This document shows, piece after piece, positions 14,737 through 23,752 of a DNA stretch of 48,306 nucleotides (position 1 is its first letter; every line of letters starts with the position of its first letter). The stretch is from HGM11416 sp045596285 (GTDB lineage: Bacteria > Bacillota > Clostridia > Christensenellales > Borkfalkiaceae). Both the position numbers and the translations under genes were made by a program. The stretch spans positions 1 through 48,306 of the forward strand of contig JAZOCA010000133.1 of NCBI GenBank assembly GCA_045596285.1. The letters run 5' to 3'. The notes under the pieces are model-generated. The model saw only the letters and a list, made by a program, of their open reading frames with translations. It ran no database searches and was not told the origin of the DNA.

Positions 14737-15663
14737 ATGAAAACTAAACTAATAATCCACCCTGACGAACTTAATAAGGAATGGGTGCTTCACGCCCATG
14801 AAACGGGCATAGACGTTATAGGAATACATTCCGTTGGCAACGTTAAAGCCCACGTTAATCTTTCAAACGACTTAAATTTATTTACAAGCCCCAATTTTAT
14901 GGAAGCGGTTGACTTAGCCTATGAACTTGGAATGGCTATCGAATACGAAGTGCACGCCGTAAGCTATCTTTTACCGCGTGAACTGTTTGAAACCCACCCC
15001 GAATATTTTAGAATGGACGAAAATGGGGCGCGCACCAACCATTGTAATTTTTGTGCAAGCAGTGAGGAAGGTTTGAATATTATCGCAAAAAACGCGGTTA
15101 AACTTGCTAAACTCTTATACCGTTCTACAAGTGATTATTATTTTTGGACGGATGATATTAAAGGCGCATACTGCAAATGTGAAAAGTGTAAAGACCTTTC
15201 CCCCTCAGACCAAAACTTGATTTTAATGAACGCCATTATAAAGGAATTAAGAAAAGATAATCCTAAAGCGCGCATTGCATACCTTGCATATTACGATAGC
15301 GTAGATTTACCAACTAAGATAAAGCCCGAAGATGGCGTCTTTTTGGAATACGCACCTTACGAAAGGGATTTATTTAAGCCAGCAAGCATAGTGGATTCAA
15401 AAGAAATTAACAAAATGAAGAGACTCTTACAGTTTTTTGGAAAAGAAAATTCTACCGTGCTTGAATACTGGGTAGATAATTCATACTTTTCTAAATACGA
15501 AAAACCGCCAAAAAAACTTACGCCTAACAACCAAATGATAAAAGAAGATATAAAATTTTATCGCGATATAGGCTTTGAAAATATATCTTCTTTTGCCTGC
15601 TTTTTAGGCGACGATTACAAAAAACTATTCGGAAAACCCGACCTTTCTGCCTTTAAAAAATAA
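14737..15663 (+). CDS. DUF4838-like glycan-processing protein
   Basis: A 308-residue protein without a signal peptide, hence cytosolic. It contains the hallmarks I associate with DUF4838, a (beta/alpha)8 family distantly related to alpha-glucuronidases and hexosaminidases: EYEVHAVSYLLPRELFETHPEYFRMDENGART (about 69-100), a Cys-rich CNFCASSEEG, then YFWTDDIKGAYCKCEKCKDLSPSDQ (about 135-160), where the paired acids could be catalytic and the four Cys could bind metal. GAAAGGAG precedes the ATG. It is transcribed away from the alpha-galactosidase operon and closed by a terminator. A glycosidase role is inferred from the family and the neighbourhood; no substrate can be named. Confidence 0.75.
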   Translation: MKTKLIIHPDELNKEWVLHAHETGIDVIGIHSVGNVKAHVNLSNDLNLFTSPNFMEAVDLAYELGMAIEYEVHAVSYLLPRELFETHPEYFRMDENGARTNHCNFCASSEEGLNIIAKNAVKLAKLLYRSTSDYYFWTDDIKGAYCKCEKCKDLSPSDQNLILMNAIIKELRKDNPKARIAYLAYYDSVDLPTKIKPEDGVFLEYAPYERDLFKPASIVDSKEINKMKRLLQFFGKENSTVLEYWVDNSYFSKYEKPPKKLTPNNQMIKEDIKFYRDIGFENISSFACFLGDDYKKLFGKPDLSAFKK

Positions 15664-15670
15664 TATATAA

Positions 15671-15708
15671 AAAGCGTAGCGCTTATGAGCGTTACGCTTT
15701 ATTTTTTT
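15671..15708 (+). terminator. Terminator of the DUF4838-like gene
   Basis: AAAGCGTAGCGCT pairs with AGCGTTACGCTTT (one G-T wobble), followed by ATTTTTTTAT. Confidence 0.85.
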
Positions 15709-15721
15709 ATCAAAAACCTGC

Positions 15722-15735
15722 CTATAAGTCGATTA
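15722..15735 (+). repeat. Interspersed hairpin element, copy 5 (best-paired copy)
   Basis: Core CTATAAGTCGATTA. Here the stem is perfect: GCCTATAA (15720-15727) and TTATAGGC (15733-15740) around the loop GTCGA, with A5 before and ACTTTT after. It lies between convergent genes, ten bases from the alpha-galactosidase stop. Confidence 0.85.
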
Positions 15736-15744
15736 TAGGCACTT

Positions 15745-17838
15745 TTAAGCAATTTCAATCTCTAAAAATCTGGCAACGTATTCGCCCTTTTCAAGAGTTA
15801 CTTTAACCGAAGAAGAAGTAAATTCCACCCCTTCTTTACTGCTTGCGGGATATACGATTTTTGCATCTTTTACGGTATATTCTTTAATGGGGATTTCAAT
15901 TTGACCGTCGCCTGCTAAATTCCAAACGGCAAGATAAATGATTTTGTTTGCTATAAAGCCCGAAACGACTTTATCCTGACTAAAATCAGTAAATCCCCAA
16001 GGCATATATGGAAGGGCTTGTTTTTTAGCAGTAACAATTTTATCGTAATACTCAATACCCTCTTTAATATATGCTTTCTTTTCTTCGCTTAAAAGATGTA
16101 CGGCACTAGCAAGGTGCATTCTACCAAGCAAAGAGTTAACCATATTCATAATAACCTGTTCAGAAGAAATTCTTTCGTTAACGCTTTCGTAAGTATCTTG
16201 ATCAAAAACCGTCATACCAAGCGCTTCTACCGGGTAACTCCACACCGCTGCTTGTTCGGGAAGAACGGCAGATAAAATATTGCCCGCAATGTAAGGATAT
16301 CTTTTATAATTAGTTTGATCTGAAGTAGAAACCAACGGATGAACGGAAAGAGTTTTGTAATCTAACCTTTGCCCGCCACTTGCACACGCTTCAATGATAA
16401 TTGAAGGATGTCTTTCCATCATTTCTTTAACCCAAGAAATATATGCGTTGGAATGTTCTTCTAATCCGTCGCCAAGGCTGGAACTGTTAACTTCCGTACC
16501 TGCACCGCTATCTTGGTTATAGTCGAATTTAATATAACCTATTCCGTAGCCAACCATTCTATCTATAACTTCAGTTAAATAAGAACGGACTTTTTCGTTA
16601 CGGAAATCCAAAAACATTCTATTTGAAGTTATAATTTTGTTGCCGTTTCTTCTTAAAAACCCTTCTTCTCCGTAATAATCTTGCATTTCTTTGCATTCGT
16701 AGCCGATAATTTCAGGCTCTATCCAAAGCCCTGCTTTCATACCGTGGTTTTTAATCATGCTTACGGTAGCCTTTATACCATTTGGAAATCTTTTATTTGA
16801 AGGCATCCATTTGCCGACGTTTTTATAAAGTTCGTCGTAATTACATTCGTCGTGCCAACCACAGTCTATAACGTAATATTTAGCGCCCAAAGAGGCAACT
16901 GTGGGAACAACCTGCGCCGAACGCTTTTCATTAGGATTATCCCAACTTAAATGCATGTATTCATTAAAGATAACGGGCAAGCGTTTGTCTGGCTTGCAAG
17001 GAGTGATTATATGACGGCGATATTTCGTCATTTCCCCTATAACTTCATTTAAACTTTCACCCGGGGCTACTGCGCAACGTGGCGTTGTATAATCGCATTT
17101 AGGCATAACGACCTTACACCATTGATTGTGAGTAGTATTCGGTCCGCCGATATTTAAATAAATAAGCCCTGCGTTATCGCTTATTTCGTAATACCAACTG
17201 TTGTTGGTTTCAATTTGGAACATAAAGAATTTTCCACTATCTTGATCTTCTATAATAGACATAGGTAGTTCTTCTTTAGTGGACCAACTGCCGGTATTTA
17301 TACCGCAGATTTTTTTCATACTGCGCATATCGTTGCCGTTAAAAAGCCCCAAATCGGAAAAAGAAAGCCTTACTGGCTGACATTCTACGTGCCAACTGTT
17401 ATGAAATTTATACAAAAATAAATCTTTAACACTTGCGCTACCCTTTTTGCCAAAACCGTAAATTAAAAAAGAAGAAACGTGCTCTATCGTTATGGGTTTA
17501 TCTGAAGTATTAGTGATAGTATTCCATACGCGCACAGTTTTACAATCTTCGTATACTTCAAAGTGCGTGCAAACGGAAAGTTTTTTACTTGCCTGAACTA
17601 TATCTAACTTATTGCCCATATCAGAATAAGCTATATATTTCAGTTTAGCCGTTTCACTACTTGCAAAGGTCTTATTTCCGCCGTGTGCGGAATGATTTTC
17701 GCCTGCAAGCTGAATTTCTACAAAGTCAAAAAGAGTTTTGTCCTGCCCATCCTGATGCTTTGCCATACCAAAGCAATCGGTAAGAAAAATTCTACCGTCT
17801 ATTAATTCAAAACTTAAACCTTTAAAATTCATTTCCAT
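15745..17838 (-). CDS. GH36 alpha-galactosidase
   Basis: A 697-residue protein in the GH36 size range, without signal peptide, so cytosolic. It hydrolyses terminal alpha-1,6/1,3-galactose from oligosaccharides such as melibiose or raffinose; a related alpha-GalNAc activity cannot be excluded. Layout: N-terminal beta-supersandwich (about 1-300), TIM barrel (about 310-610), C-terminal beta domain. Catalytic residues can be placed: the nucleophile Asp439 in YIKFDYNQ and the acid/base Asp507 in VSTSDQTN, 68 apart as is usual. ECASGGQRLD (about 481) is the family's substrate-binding motif, and WIEPEIIG precedes the nucleophile. The start may be the ATG at 17838 or 17832; AGGGG is upstream. It has its own promoter with an operator-like repeat. 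Confidence 0.93.
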   Translation of the reverse strand: MEMNFKGLSFELIDGRIFLTDCFGMAKHQDGQDKTLFDFVEIQLAGENHSAHGGNKTFASSETAKLKYIAYSDMGNKLDIVQASKKLSVCTHFEVYEDCKTVRVWNTITNTSDKPITIEHVSSFLIYGFGKKGSASVKDLFLYKFHNSWHVECQPVRLSFSDLGLFNGNDMRSMKKICGINTGSWSTKEELPMSIIEDQDSGKFFMFQIETNNSWYYEISDNAGLIYLNIGGPNTTHNQWCKVVMPKCDYTTPRCAVAPGESLNEVIGEMTKYRRHIITPCKPDKRLPVIFNEYMHLSWDNPNEKRSAQVVPTVASLGAKYYVIDCGWHDECNYDELYKNVGKWMPSNKRFPNGIKATVSMIKNHGMKAGLWIEPEIIGYECKEMQDYYGEEGFLRRNGNKIITSNRMFLDFRNEKVRSYLTEVIDRMVGYGIGYIKFDYNQDSGAGTEVNSSSLGDGLEEHSNAYISWVKEMMERHPSIIIEACASGGQRLDYKTLSVHPLVSTSDQTNYKRYPYIAGNILSAVLPEQAAVWSYPVEALGMTVFDQDTYESVNERISSEQVIMNMVNSLLGRMHLASAVHLLSEEKKAYIKEGIEYYDKIVTAKKQALPYMPWGFTDFSQDKVVSGFIANKIIYLAVWNLAGDGQIEIPIKEYTVKDAKIVYPASSKEGVEFTSSSVKVTLEKGEYVARFLEIEIA

Positions 17839-17872
17839 AATTATACCCCTAAATAAAAGAGCGCAATGGCAA

Positions 17873-17922
17873 ATACGCTAATCTTGCGTATATATTATAC
17901 CAACTTGCGCCCTAAAAAACAA
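17873..17922 (-). promoter_or_regulatory. Alpha-galactosidase promoter with operator-like inverted repeat
   Basis: On the minus strand: TTGTTT (17922-17917), a 17-base spacer, TATAAT (17899-17894). A perfect ATACGC-N7-GCGTAT repeat (17873-17891) covers the predicted start, and an outer pair GCGCAA / TTGCGC brackets it. This suits a repressor site. Confidence 0.6.
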
Positions 17923-17926
17923 CCTT

Positions 17927-18841
17927 TTAATCTATTTTTCCCGAAGTGATTTCCATCCCTATTTCACAAATTCTATTCCAAAGGCGTGGCCAGTAATTTT
18001 TATAGTCCGGGCAAGTGAGTTTATCAAGCCCGATATTACCAAGCGCTTCTTCGTCCGGAGTAAAAGTGTAATAAGTAAAGCACATAAGCCCGCCCTTGCG
18101 ATTTTGTCTTTTTAAAACGTCGTAACAAGCGTTTAAATGTTCTAAACAATACTCTTCGCTTTTATCTCCTCGATAATTCATTGTACAAGGAATCATCCAC
18201 ACTTTTAGATCATCGCGATTACCCGCCCTTTCAAGCATAAGTTCTAAGATCTTTTCGTAATCTTCGCTCCACTTGTGATACATATCAAAAGCGATATCCG
18301 TAAGATGACGTGAAGAAGTGGGGTCAATGGGTAAAACGTCGTTAATCGTCCAAAATTCGGGAGCAACGCCCGCAATAGAAAAGCAAACGAAAAATCGTTT
18401 ATCCGGGCAAGCAACTTCTCTGAAATACCCAGTAAAAGTTTCAAAATCTTCGTTGGTGATATTCCAAAGCAAAGGCTCGTCCATATAAAACCCTAAAATG
18501 CAATCGTACCAACCTTGACTTTTAATATATGCCACGAAATCATCTATTTTTTGGCGATAATCACTAAAAAAGGTGGTAACGGGGTTAAATACAGACTGTT
18601 TTTCACCGTTATCTGCAATAGTGACGTTATTTTCGCTTTTAAAGCCCAAATATGTAACGCTGATCCACGCGCTTTTATCGGGGTGGGCTTTAATTTCGTT
18701 CATGCTAATGGCAAATTCTTCGCTTTTGTAGTGTGATTCAACTAAAAAAGTATTAACGAAATCGCTATTAACTGCTTTATAGAAATAATCCCCTGCCCTT
18801 TCGTAAGCCGTGTGAAAAATACCGAATAAAGTTTCTGCCAT
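17927..18841 (-). CDS. Cytosolic TIM-barrel 'DEP' protein, putative glycosidase
   Basis: A 304-residue protein with no signal peptide. Its organisation parallels the N-terminal domain of the 1292-residue lipoprotein encoded just upstream: LFGIFHTAYERAGDY at the start, then ILGFYMDEPLLW (Asp121-Glu122-Pro123), then ADIAFDMYHKW-like and WMIPCTM-like strand ends. This pattern of short strands ending in acids and aromatics is that of a (beta/alpha)8 glycosidase; Glu122 is a likely catalytic acid. I cannot match it to a numbered GH family. It lies 65 bases after the lipoprotein gene on the same strand and 88 bases before the GH36 gene, so it probably acts on imported glycan fragments. Confidence 0.7.
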   Translation of the reverse strand: MAETLFGIFHTAYERAGDYFYKAVNSDFVNTFLVESHYKSEEFAISMNEIKAHPDKSAWISVTYLGFKSENNVTIADNGEKQSVFNPVTTFFSDYRQKIDDFVAYIKSQGWYDCILGFYMDEPLLWNITNEDFETFTGYFREVACPDKRFFVCFSIAGVAPEFWTINDVLPIDPTSSRHLTDIAFDMYHKWSEDYEKILELMLERAGNRDDLKVWMIPCTMNYRGDKSEEYCLEHLNACYDVLKRQNRKGGLMCFTYYTFTPDEEALGNIGLDKLTCPDYKNYWPRLWNRICEIGMEITSGKID

Positions 18842-18854
18842 AATTTTTATCCTT

Positions 18855-18882
18855 AAGGCTACGCCGTTAATAGCGTAGCCTT
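18855..18882 (-). other. Intercistronic hairpin
   Basis: AAGGCTACGC (18855-18864) pairs with GCGTAGCCTT (18873-18882). No T tract follows; instead the stem abuts the AAGGAT ribosome binding site of the 17927-18841 gene. It could protect or tune that part of the mRNA. Confidence 0.5.
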
Positions 18883-18905
18883 TCAGTTGTTAATTTATTT
18901 TTTGA

Positions 18906-21900
18906 CTATTTAGCTTGAAAATCATCAACGTAGAAGTTAGATCTATCTTCGTAAGTACCTGCGCATTGTGCGATACAAATTCTTACTTTAGTTAAATCTA
19001 TTTGTGCTGCGCCCGCTAATATTTCTGCTTTTGATATGCTGATTTGTGTCCATTCTCTTGCGGCTAAAGTAATTCCCTTTAACATTTGGTTTACGTTTTC
19101 GCCGTTGTTGATTTTTAACTTAAAGTTGGTTTGTGCGCTATCTGAATCGAAGTATACCCACATAGTTACTTTTTCTACGTTGGTCATATCTATCGTTCCG
19201 CCTGCTACGTTACCGATTACTACGTTAGGCCATACACCACCGTCTTGACGTACGGTTACTTTTAAAGAATGAGAACCGCTGTGTGCTTGTTCTGCGCTTC
19301 TTGATACAGGCCAAGTCCAAATATCGTCTGCATTAGTGCCTACTAGTGCTAAATCTTCGTCACTTTCAAAGCCGATTACGTTTTCGTCTGCGGGAACTTC
19401 AGGAACTTCGGGTTCTTCTTCTGCTAATACTACTGCGTAATCATCAACGTAGAAGTTAGATCTATCTTCGTAAGTACCTGCGCATTGTGCGATACAAATT
19501 CTTACTTTTGTTAAATCTATTTGCGCTGCGCCTGCTAATATTTCTGCTTTTGATATGCTGATTTGTGTCCATTCTCTTGCGGCTAAAGTAATTCCCTTTA
19601 ACGTTTGGTTTACGTTTTCGCCGTTGTTGATTTTTAACTTGAAGTTGGTTTGTGCACTATCTGAATCGAAGTATACCCACATAGTTACTTCTTCTACGTT
19701 GGTCATATCTATCGTTCCGCCTGCTCCGTTACCGATTACTACGTTAGGCCATACGCCACCGTCTTGACGTACGGTTACTTTTAGTGAATGAGAACCGCTA
19801 TGTGCTTGTTCTGCACTTCTTGATACAGGCCAAGTCCAAATATCATCTGCATTAGTGCCTACTAGCGCTAAATCTTCGTCGCTTTCAAAACCGATTACGT
19901 TTTCGTCTGCGGGAACTTCAGGAACTTCGGGTTCTTCGGGTTCTTCTTCTGCTAATACTACGTAAATACTATCGATATAGAAGTTAGATCTATCTTTATA
20001 GCCAGCGCCTAAGTTAGAGAATTTAACGTATGCGTTAGTTAAATCGGTAGAAGCAGAAGCTAATTCATCAATAGAAAGATATACTTCCGTCCATACGCGT
20101 GAAGCGATATCGTACTTCTTTTCGAATCTGTTAGTTTCACCTTCATTACAAATCTTGAAACCAAAATCTCTAATGGGTTTATCTGAATCGAAGTATACCC
20201 ATAAGCAAATTGCTTTAATTTTGGTTAAATCAAAGGTTTCGCTACTTCCGTTCTTGATTACAACGTTAGGCCAAGTACCATCCGTTGCATGAGGAGCAAC
20301 TTTTAATGAATGAGTGCCAAAATGCGCTTGTTCGGTGCTGATAGAAGTAGGCCAACACCATACGTCTGCTTCGCTACCGCCGATATTTAATATATCGTTA
20401 GCGTTTTCGAAGCCGATTGCATCTTCGGGAACGTCGTAAAGACCGCCACCAGGAATAACAGGTTCTGGATCTGGTTTAGGATCGGGGGTAACTTCACCAC
20501 TTCCGCCTTCGCCGTAAACAACGGTAAAGTCGTCTATATAGAAGTTAGATCTATCGGTATAAGTTCCGCCAACTTGACCGATTTTAACGTAAGCGTTGGT
20601 TAAATCGGTAGTGCCGGTTATTTCTTCTTTGGTTATTGTAACTTGAGTCCAAGTGCGTGCGGGAAGAGAGAATCCCTTTTCGCTCTTGTTAGAATCGCCG
20701 TCGTTCGTAATCTTAAACGCGAATGTTTCCATAGCGTTATCAGAATCGAAGTAAATCCATGCAGAAATGCTTTCTACGTTGGTTAAGTTAAAGGTTTCTT
20801 GACCAAAGTTTTTGAATACTACGTTAGGCCAAGTACCGTCCGTTGCGTGGGGAGTAACCTTTAAAGAATGTTCTCCGCTATGCGCTTGTTCGGTGCTGAT
20901 AGAAGTAGGCCAGCACCATACGTCCGCTTCAGTACCACCGATATATAAAGCGTCTGAAGGAAGTTCAAAGTCTATAATACCGTCTTCTACCACTTCATCC
21001 TGTTTTTCAAGGAACATAACGTCGTCGATATAGAAATCGCTTCTGTTAGGATAGGTTGCGCCACTATTACCAAAGAAAATAACTACTTTGGTTAAATCAC
21101 TTATTTTTGCTCTAATTTCTGAAATATCAATACTGTATTCAACCCATTCACCTGCAGGCATAGATACCGTTTCATAAATGGTTGATTCTTTGTTCATATC
21201 TTCGTCTGAAATCATTAAAGATAAATTTTCAATGGTTTCTGTTCCGTTATTATAAGCCCACATAGAAACGCCACCCGTTTGGCTAACGTCCCAAAGTTGG
21301 TAACCGTTGCGGTTAAAGATAACTCTTGCCCAAGTACCGTCCGTTGCATGGGGGGTAACTCTTAAAGAACCTGAACCCGTGCGAGCAAAATCGGTAACAA
21401 CCTGTCTGGGCCAACACCAAGTATCAGCATCCGTTCCGCCTGCGTCCATAGAGTAAGCAGAATCGTCGAATACGCTTATTTCGTTAGGATAACGAACTGA
21501 CGCTTTAGTAGATCTTACAACTTGATTTGCACCTTCGCCTGCAGTTACTGTAACAACGTAAGCACCGCTTTCGGTTGCTTCAAAACTGCCAACGGGAATT
21601 TGTTGACCAGAAGGAGAAGTAATGGTTACTTCGTAAGGAACTGCTTCACCGTTGCCGTTAGCAGCGCCTAAAGGAGGAAGGTCGATAGTTTCACCGATAG
21701 TATATACTTCGGTAAAAGGATATAAAACCACTTCGATATCAGAATTGAAATCGTATGCAGGCATACCGCAAACTTCACGACCGATATTAACGTAAAGTTG
21801 TTTTAATTCTCTATCGTAATAGTCGCTGGTATTGTTTAAGAAAGAGTGTAAGCCGTAGCCCCAGTCTCCTTCAAAACCGTCTGCATAAGAGAAAGGTAAA

Positions 21901-22784
21901 ATACCTGCGTATCTGGGTTCTTGAATAGCTTCGGTATACATACCTTTAATTGCGTTGTATAATTCGAAGTTTTGTTCGGGATTAGAAGTAAAACCAGTTG
22001 CACAACCCCAAATGTATTGATTGTTTGTAGCCTTTGATTTTAACGCTTCAATATAAGTTCTTCTTGTTTTATCGTTCCATTTTGCGTAAGAATCGTAAGA
22101 AACGTCGGTACAGAATTCGTTATAAGATGCGTTGATTTCGGGGTAATTTTCGTATTTTGCAACACCGATATCGTAAACGGTCATAGTTGTTAAAACTTTA
22201 GTATCGGGATAAGTTTCGCGAATTAGTTTAGTAACCGTTCTAAAGTCTTCTTCTTTTACGCCGTTCCAAGCGGGTTCGTCAAAGTAGAATGCTAAAATAG
22301 TTCCGTCTTCAACGTATTCGTTAAGAGCAGTTTGTGCGTTTTGCCAAACTTCAAGATAATTTTCAACTAATGATGCAGAATTAGCAACTCTTATTTGTCC
22401 ACCGGTAAAGAATCCGTGAACAGAGAAAATTACTTGGAAGTTTAAAGATCTTGCAAGTTCGATTTTTTCACGCGCTACGTCAAAAGAAAATGCAGAGTTA
22501 ATTAAAACTACGTTAGAGTTTTGTAAGGTTGCGATTTCTTCGATATAAGATCCTTGAGATCTAAAACCGTCGCTGTGGAAATAACCGAAATACTTAAGAT
22601 TTGGGTTGGTGTTTTCGGGCATTATTTCCCAGTCTGAAGAGATATATTCGCCTGTAATATCGCCTATAGAACTGTTATTATCGCCCGAGCCTGTGTGATC
22701 GCTTGTAATACACGCCATTGCAAATAGACTTGAAAATGCAGTTAGTGATGCAAGTAGCGCAATTAGTAGTTTGCGAAGTTTCAT
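18906..22784 (-). CDS. Large lipoprotein: TIM-barrel 'DEP' domain plus five binding-type modules
   Basis: A 1292-residue surface protein. Signal peptide with lipobox FAMAC, Cys25. Residues about 50-350 form a putative glycosidase barrel (YFGYFHSDGF … LAFYFDEPAW, Asp169-Glu170; DVSYDSYAKWNDKTRR). About 350-430 is an Ig-like stretch. Five modules of about 165-175 residues follow, each with a WCWP/WTWP strand, SLKV, a W(P/A) strand and a closing RSNFYIDD…, resembling beta-sandwich carbohydrate-binding modules. They are joined by Pro/Glu or Pro/Asp linkers. Modules 4 and 5 come from a recent 519-base tandem duplication. The start at ATG 22784 has GGAGG at the correct spacing. It follows the permease gene by 90 bases, so it belongs to the transporter operon. 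The family is not one I can name. Confidence 0.8.
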   Translation of the reverse strand: MKLRKLLIALLASLTAFSSLFAMACITSDHTGSGDNNSSIGDITGEYISSDWEIMPENTNPNLKYFGYFHSDGFRSQGSYIEEIATLQNSNVVLINSAFSFDVAREKIELARSLNFQVIFSVHGFFTGGQIRVANSASLVENYLEVWQNAQTALNEYVEDGTILAFYFDEPAWNGVKEEDFRTVTKLIRETYPDTKVLTTMTVYDIGVAKYENYPEINASYNEFCTDVSYDSYAKWNDKTRRTYIEALKSKATNNQYIWGCATGFTSNPEQNFELYNAIKGMYTEAIQEPRYAGILPFSYADGFEGDWGYGLHSFLNNTSDYYDRELKQLYVNIGREVCGMPAYDFNSDIEVVLYPFTEVYTIGETIDLPPLGAANGNGEAVPYEVTITSPSGQQIPVGSFEATESGAYVVTVTAGEGANQVVRSTKASVRYPNEISVFDDSAYSMDAGGTDADTWCWPRQVVTDFARTGSGSLRVTPHATDGTWARVIFNRNGYQLWDVSQTGGVSMWAYNNGTETIENLSLMISDEDMNKESTIYETVSMPAGEWVEYSIDISEIRAKISDLTKVVIFFGNSGATYPNRSDFYIDDVMFLEKQDEVVEDGIIDFELPSDALYIGGTEADVWCWPTSISTEQAHSGEHSLKVTPHATDGTWPNVVFKNFGQETFNLTNVESISAWIYFDSDNAMETFAFKITNDGDSNKSEKGFSLPARTWTQVTITKEEITGTTDLTNAYVKIGQVGGTYTDRSNFYIDDFTVVYGEGGSGEVTPDPKPDPEPVIPGGGLYDVPEDAIGFENANDILNIGGSEADVWCWPTSISTEQAHFGTHSLKVAPHATDGTWPNVVIKNGSSETFDLTKIKAICLWVYFDSDKPIRDFGFKICNEGETNRFEKKYDIASRVWTEVYLSIDELASASTDLTNAYVKFSNLGAGYKDRSNFYIDSIYVVLAEEEPEEPEVPEVPADENVIGFESDEDLALVGTNADDIWTWPVSRSAEQAHSGSHSLKVTVRQDGGVWPNVVIGNGAGGTIDMTNVEEVTMWVYFDSDSAQTNFKLKINNGENVNQTLKGITLAAREWTQISISKAEILAGAAQIDLTKVRICIAQCAGTYEDRSNFYVDDYAVVLAEEEPEVPEVPADENVIGFESDEDLALVGTNADDIWTWPVSRSAEQAHSGSHSLKVTVRQDGGVWPNVVIGNVAGGTIDMTNVEKVTMWVYFDSDSAQTNFKLKINNGENVNQMLKGITLAAREWTQISISKAEILAGAAQIDLTKVRICIAQCAGTYEDRSNFYVDDFQAK
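18922..19958 (-). repeat. Recent 519-base tandem duplication inside the large lipoprotein gene
   Basis: Positions 18922-19440 and 19441 to about 19930-19958 align at a constant offset of 519 bases (173 codons). By eye there are about 17 substitutions; only three change the protein (G/V, E/K, T/M). Confidence 0.85.
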
Positions 22785-22874
22785 ATTTTCCTCCAAAAAT
22801 ATTTATTTCACGGCAATAGCCGTTAGTTCTTAATTAATTTGTAACTGAGTTTTTGTGTTTTTCGTGCTAAATAA

Positions 22875-23738
22875 TTAACCTTTTATACCGCCTGCAACCG
22901 TATTTTCCATAATAGTTTCTTGGAAACAGCAAAATACGATTAGTATGGGGATAATAGACATTATTATAGCGCAGTAATAAATGGGAACGTTGCTTCTGTA
23001 CGTTTGAATTATATCAAACTGATAAATGCCAAGCGCTAAAGTTGGGTATTCTTTTAAGTAAAGGAAGGGCGTCATATAATCGTTCCAAATACCTATACAA
23101 GAAAGAATGGAAATAGATACGATTGCAGGAAGCGCTTGCGGAAGAATAATTCTCCAGTAAACCGTCCAGTCGGTAGCGCCGTCAACAAAACCCGCTTCGG
23201 CATAACTCCAAGATACAGAACGGTAAAAACCGTGCAATATAATAAAGTTAAAGCCAAATCCGCCTGCATATAATGCTAAAATACCTATGGGGTTGTTAAG
23301 GTGCAAGTCTGCAACGACCAACTTATACATTGCGGGCAAGTTACCAACGATGGGAATAATCATTGTAAAAATAGCCACACGGTATATAATTTTAGTTCCC
23401 CAGAATGGGTATTTCGCAACGATATATGCGGTGGCGCTTGAAACCATAACCGCAACTAAAGTACCCGAAAAAGTAAGCCATAAACTGTTAAATATCATCC
23501 CGAGCATGGTGGTTTTGCCTATTTTAAATTCCTTAAAAGCAGTTGCATAGTTAGAAAACAACCAGTCTTTGGGAAGAGCAAATACCTTTTCGTAATATTC
23601 GTCGTCCGTTTTTAAAGAACTCAAAAACGCCCACACGAAAGGAAGTATTATAGATATGGCGTAAAGACTGAAAAATAAAAATACAAAAGTGAATACTATT
23701 TTTTGCGCAAGGGTTAATCTTTTAAATCTCTTAATCAT
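22875..23738 (-). CDS. Carbohydrate ABC transporter permease, MalG type
   Basis: A 287-residue inner-membrane permease with six predicted helices. The EAA loop that docks the ATPase reads EAGFVDGATDWTVYWRIILPQALP (about 180-203). The C-terminus VAGGIKG is typical of MalG/UgpE-like subunits. It is separated from the partner permease by 14 bases. No ATPase gene accompanies the transporter; Firmicutes often use one shared MsmX-like ATPase, which is my inference here. Confidence 0.93.
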   Translation of the reverse strand: MIKRFKRLTLAQKIVFTFVFLFFSLYAISIILPFVWAFLSSLKTDDEYYEKVFALPKDWLFSNYATAFKEFKIGKTTMLGMIFNSLWLTFSGTLVAVMVSSATAYIVAKYPFWGTKIIYRVAIFTMIIPIVGNLPAMYKLVVADLHLNNPIGILALYAGGFGFNFIILHGFYRSVSWSYAEAGFVDGATDWTVYWRIILPQALPAIVSISILSCIGIWNDYMTPFLYLKEYPTLALGIYQFDIIQTYRSNVPIYYCAIIMSIIPILIVFCCFQETIMENTVAGGIKG

Positions 23739-23752
23739 ACTACTCTGCCCCC

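Noticed and set aside
22801..22874. Possible regulatory element between permease and lipoprotein genes
   Set aside because: Only one short stem (ACGGC/GCCGT) is visible, without a T tract or a core match; too little to annotate.
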